From Lentimicrobiaceae bacterium (lineage in GTDB: Bacteria > Bacteroidota > Bacteroidia > Bacteroidales > JAGONC01), in NCBI GenBank assembly GCA_030621075.1, contig JAUXII010000049.1, forward strand, positions 1 through 6,902: a stretch of DNA of 6,902 nucleotides, written 5' to 3'. Numbering within the stretch: position 1 is the first letter of the stretch; every line of letters begins with the position of its first letter. Of the stretch, positions 6,901-6,902 are shown piece by piece. Position numbers and translations under genes: made by a program. A model generated the notes under the pieces. That model saw only the letters and a list, made by a program, of their open reading frames with translations. It did no database searches and was not told the DNA's origin.

Positions 6901-6902
6901 TC

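Larger units (their letters stand above)
6524..6902. other. Non-coding right end: repeat-rich intergenic region
   Basis: No convincing gene is seen in these 379 bases. In order they hold an AT-rich spacer (6524-6599) with no clear stem plus U-run terminator, a GC-rich composite inverted repeat (6600-6707), a G-rich stretch with a direct repeat GGGGTTGAG at 6694-6702 and 6726-6734, a short open frame that ends at TAA 6823-6825, and a heptamer tandem repeat that runs to the window edge. The change from AT-rich genes to GC-rich repeat is sharp. The - strand frame across 6477-6713 gives peptides such as APSPQGEGG and SPPSGGARGG, typical false translations of this repeat type. Confidence 0.75.

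Overview
The window looks like chromosomal DNA from a member of the Bacteroidota, most likely a Bacteroidales-type or related environmental lineage. The grounds are AT-rich genes, starts mostly without a clear Shine-Dalgarno sequence, a promoter-like TAnnTTTG element, the Bacteroidota-type C-terminal region of an M23 peptidase, and a LysM protein with a periplasmic-binding-protein-like C-terminus. The closing GC-rich repeat is also of a kind often seen between genes in this phylum. Genus and species cannot be read from the sequence.

Layout: five genes run head to tail on the + strand from base 1 to 6523, with gaps of 11, 30, 28 and 48 bases. They are (1) the 3' part of an M23-family cell-wall peptidase whose catalytic domain lies upstream of the window; (2) a GAF-like sensor module fused to a pol-beta-type nucleotidyltransferase; (3) a calcineurin-like metallophosphoesterase; (4) guaA, GMP synthase; (5) a secreted protein with three LysM domains followed by a type 1 periplasmic-binding-protein-like domain, which starts at TTG. 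The last 379 bases (6524-6902) contain no convincing gene. They hold a GC-rich composite inverted repeat, a heptamer tandem repeat and a short possible coding remnant.

How they fit together: genes 1 and 5 point to the envelope and peptidoglycan, and guaA is core purine metabolism. Genes 2 and 3 are the least understood. A nucleotidyltransferase carrying a sensor-like module sits next to a phosphoesterase, which could mean one adds and the other removes a phosphate-linked group, but nothing in the sequence names the substrate. The close spacing allows co-transcription, although guaA may also have its own promoter. I see no CRISPR array, phage, transposase, tRNA or rRNA. The most notable items are the sensor-nucleotidyltransferase/phosphoesterase pair and the structured repeat region at the right end; neither is shown to be a new system.
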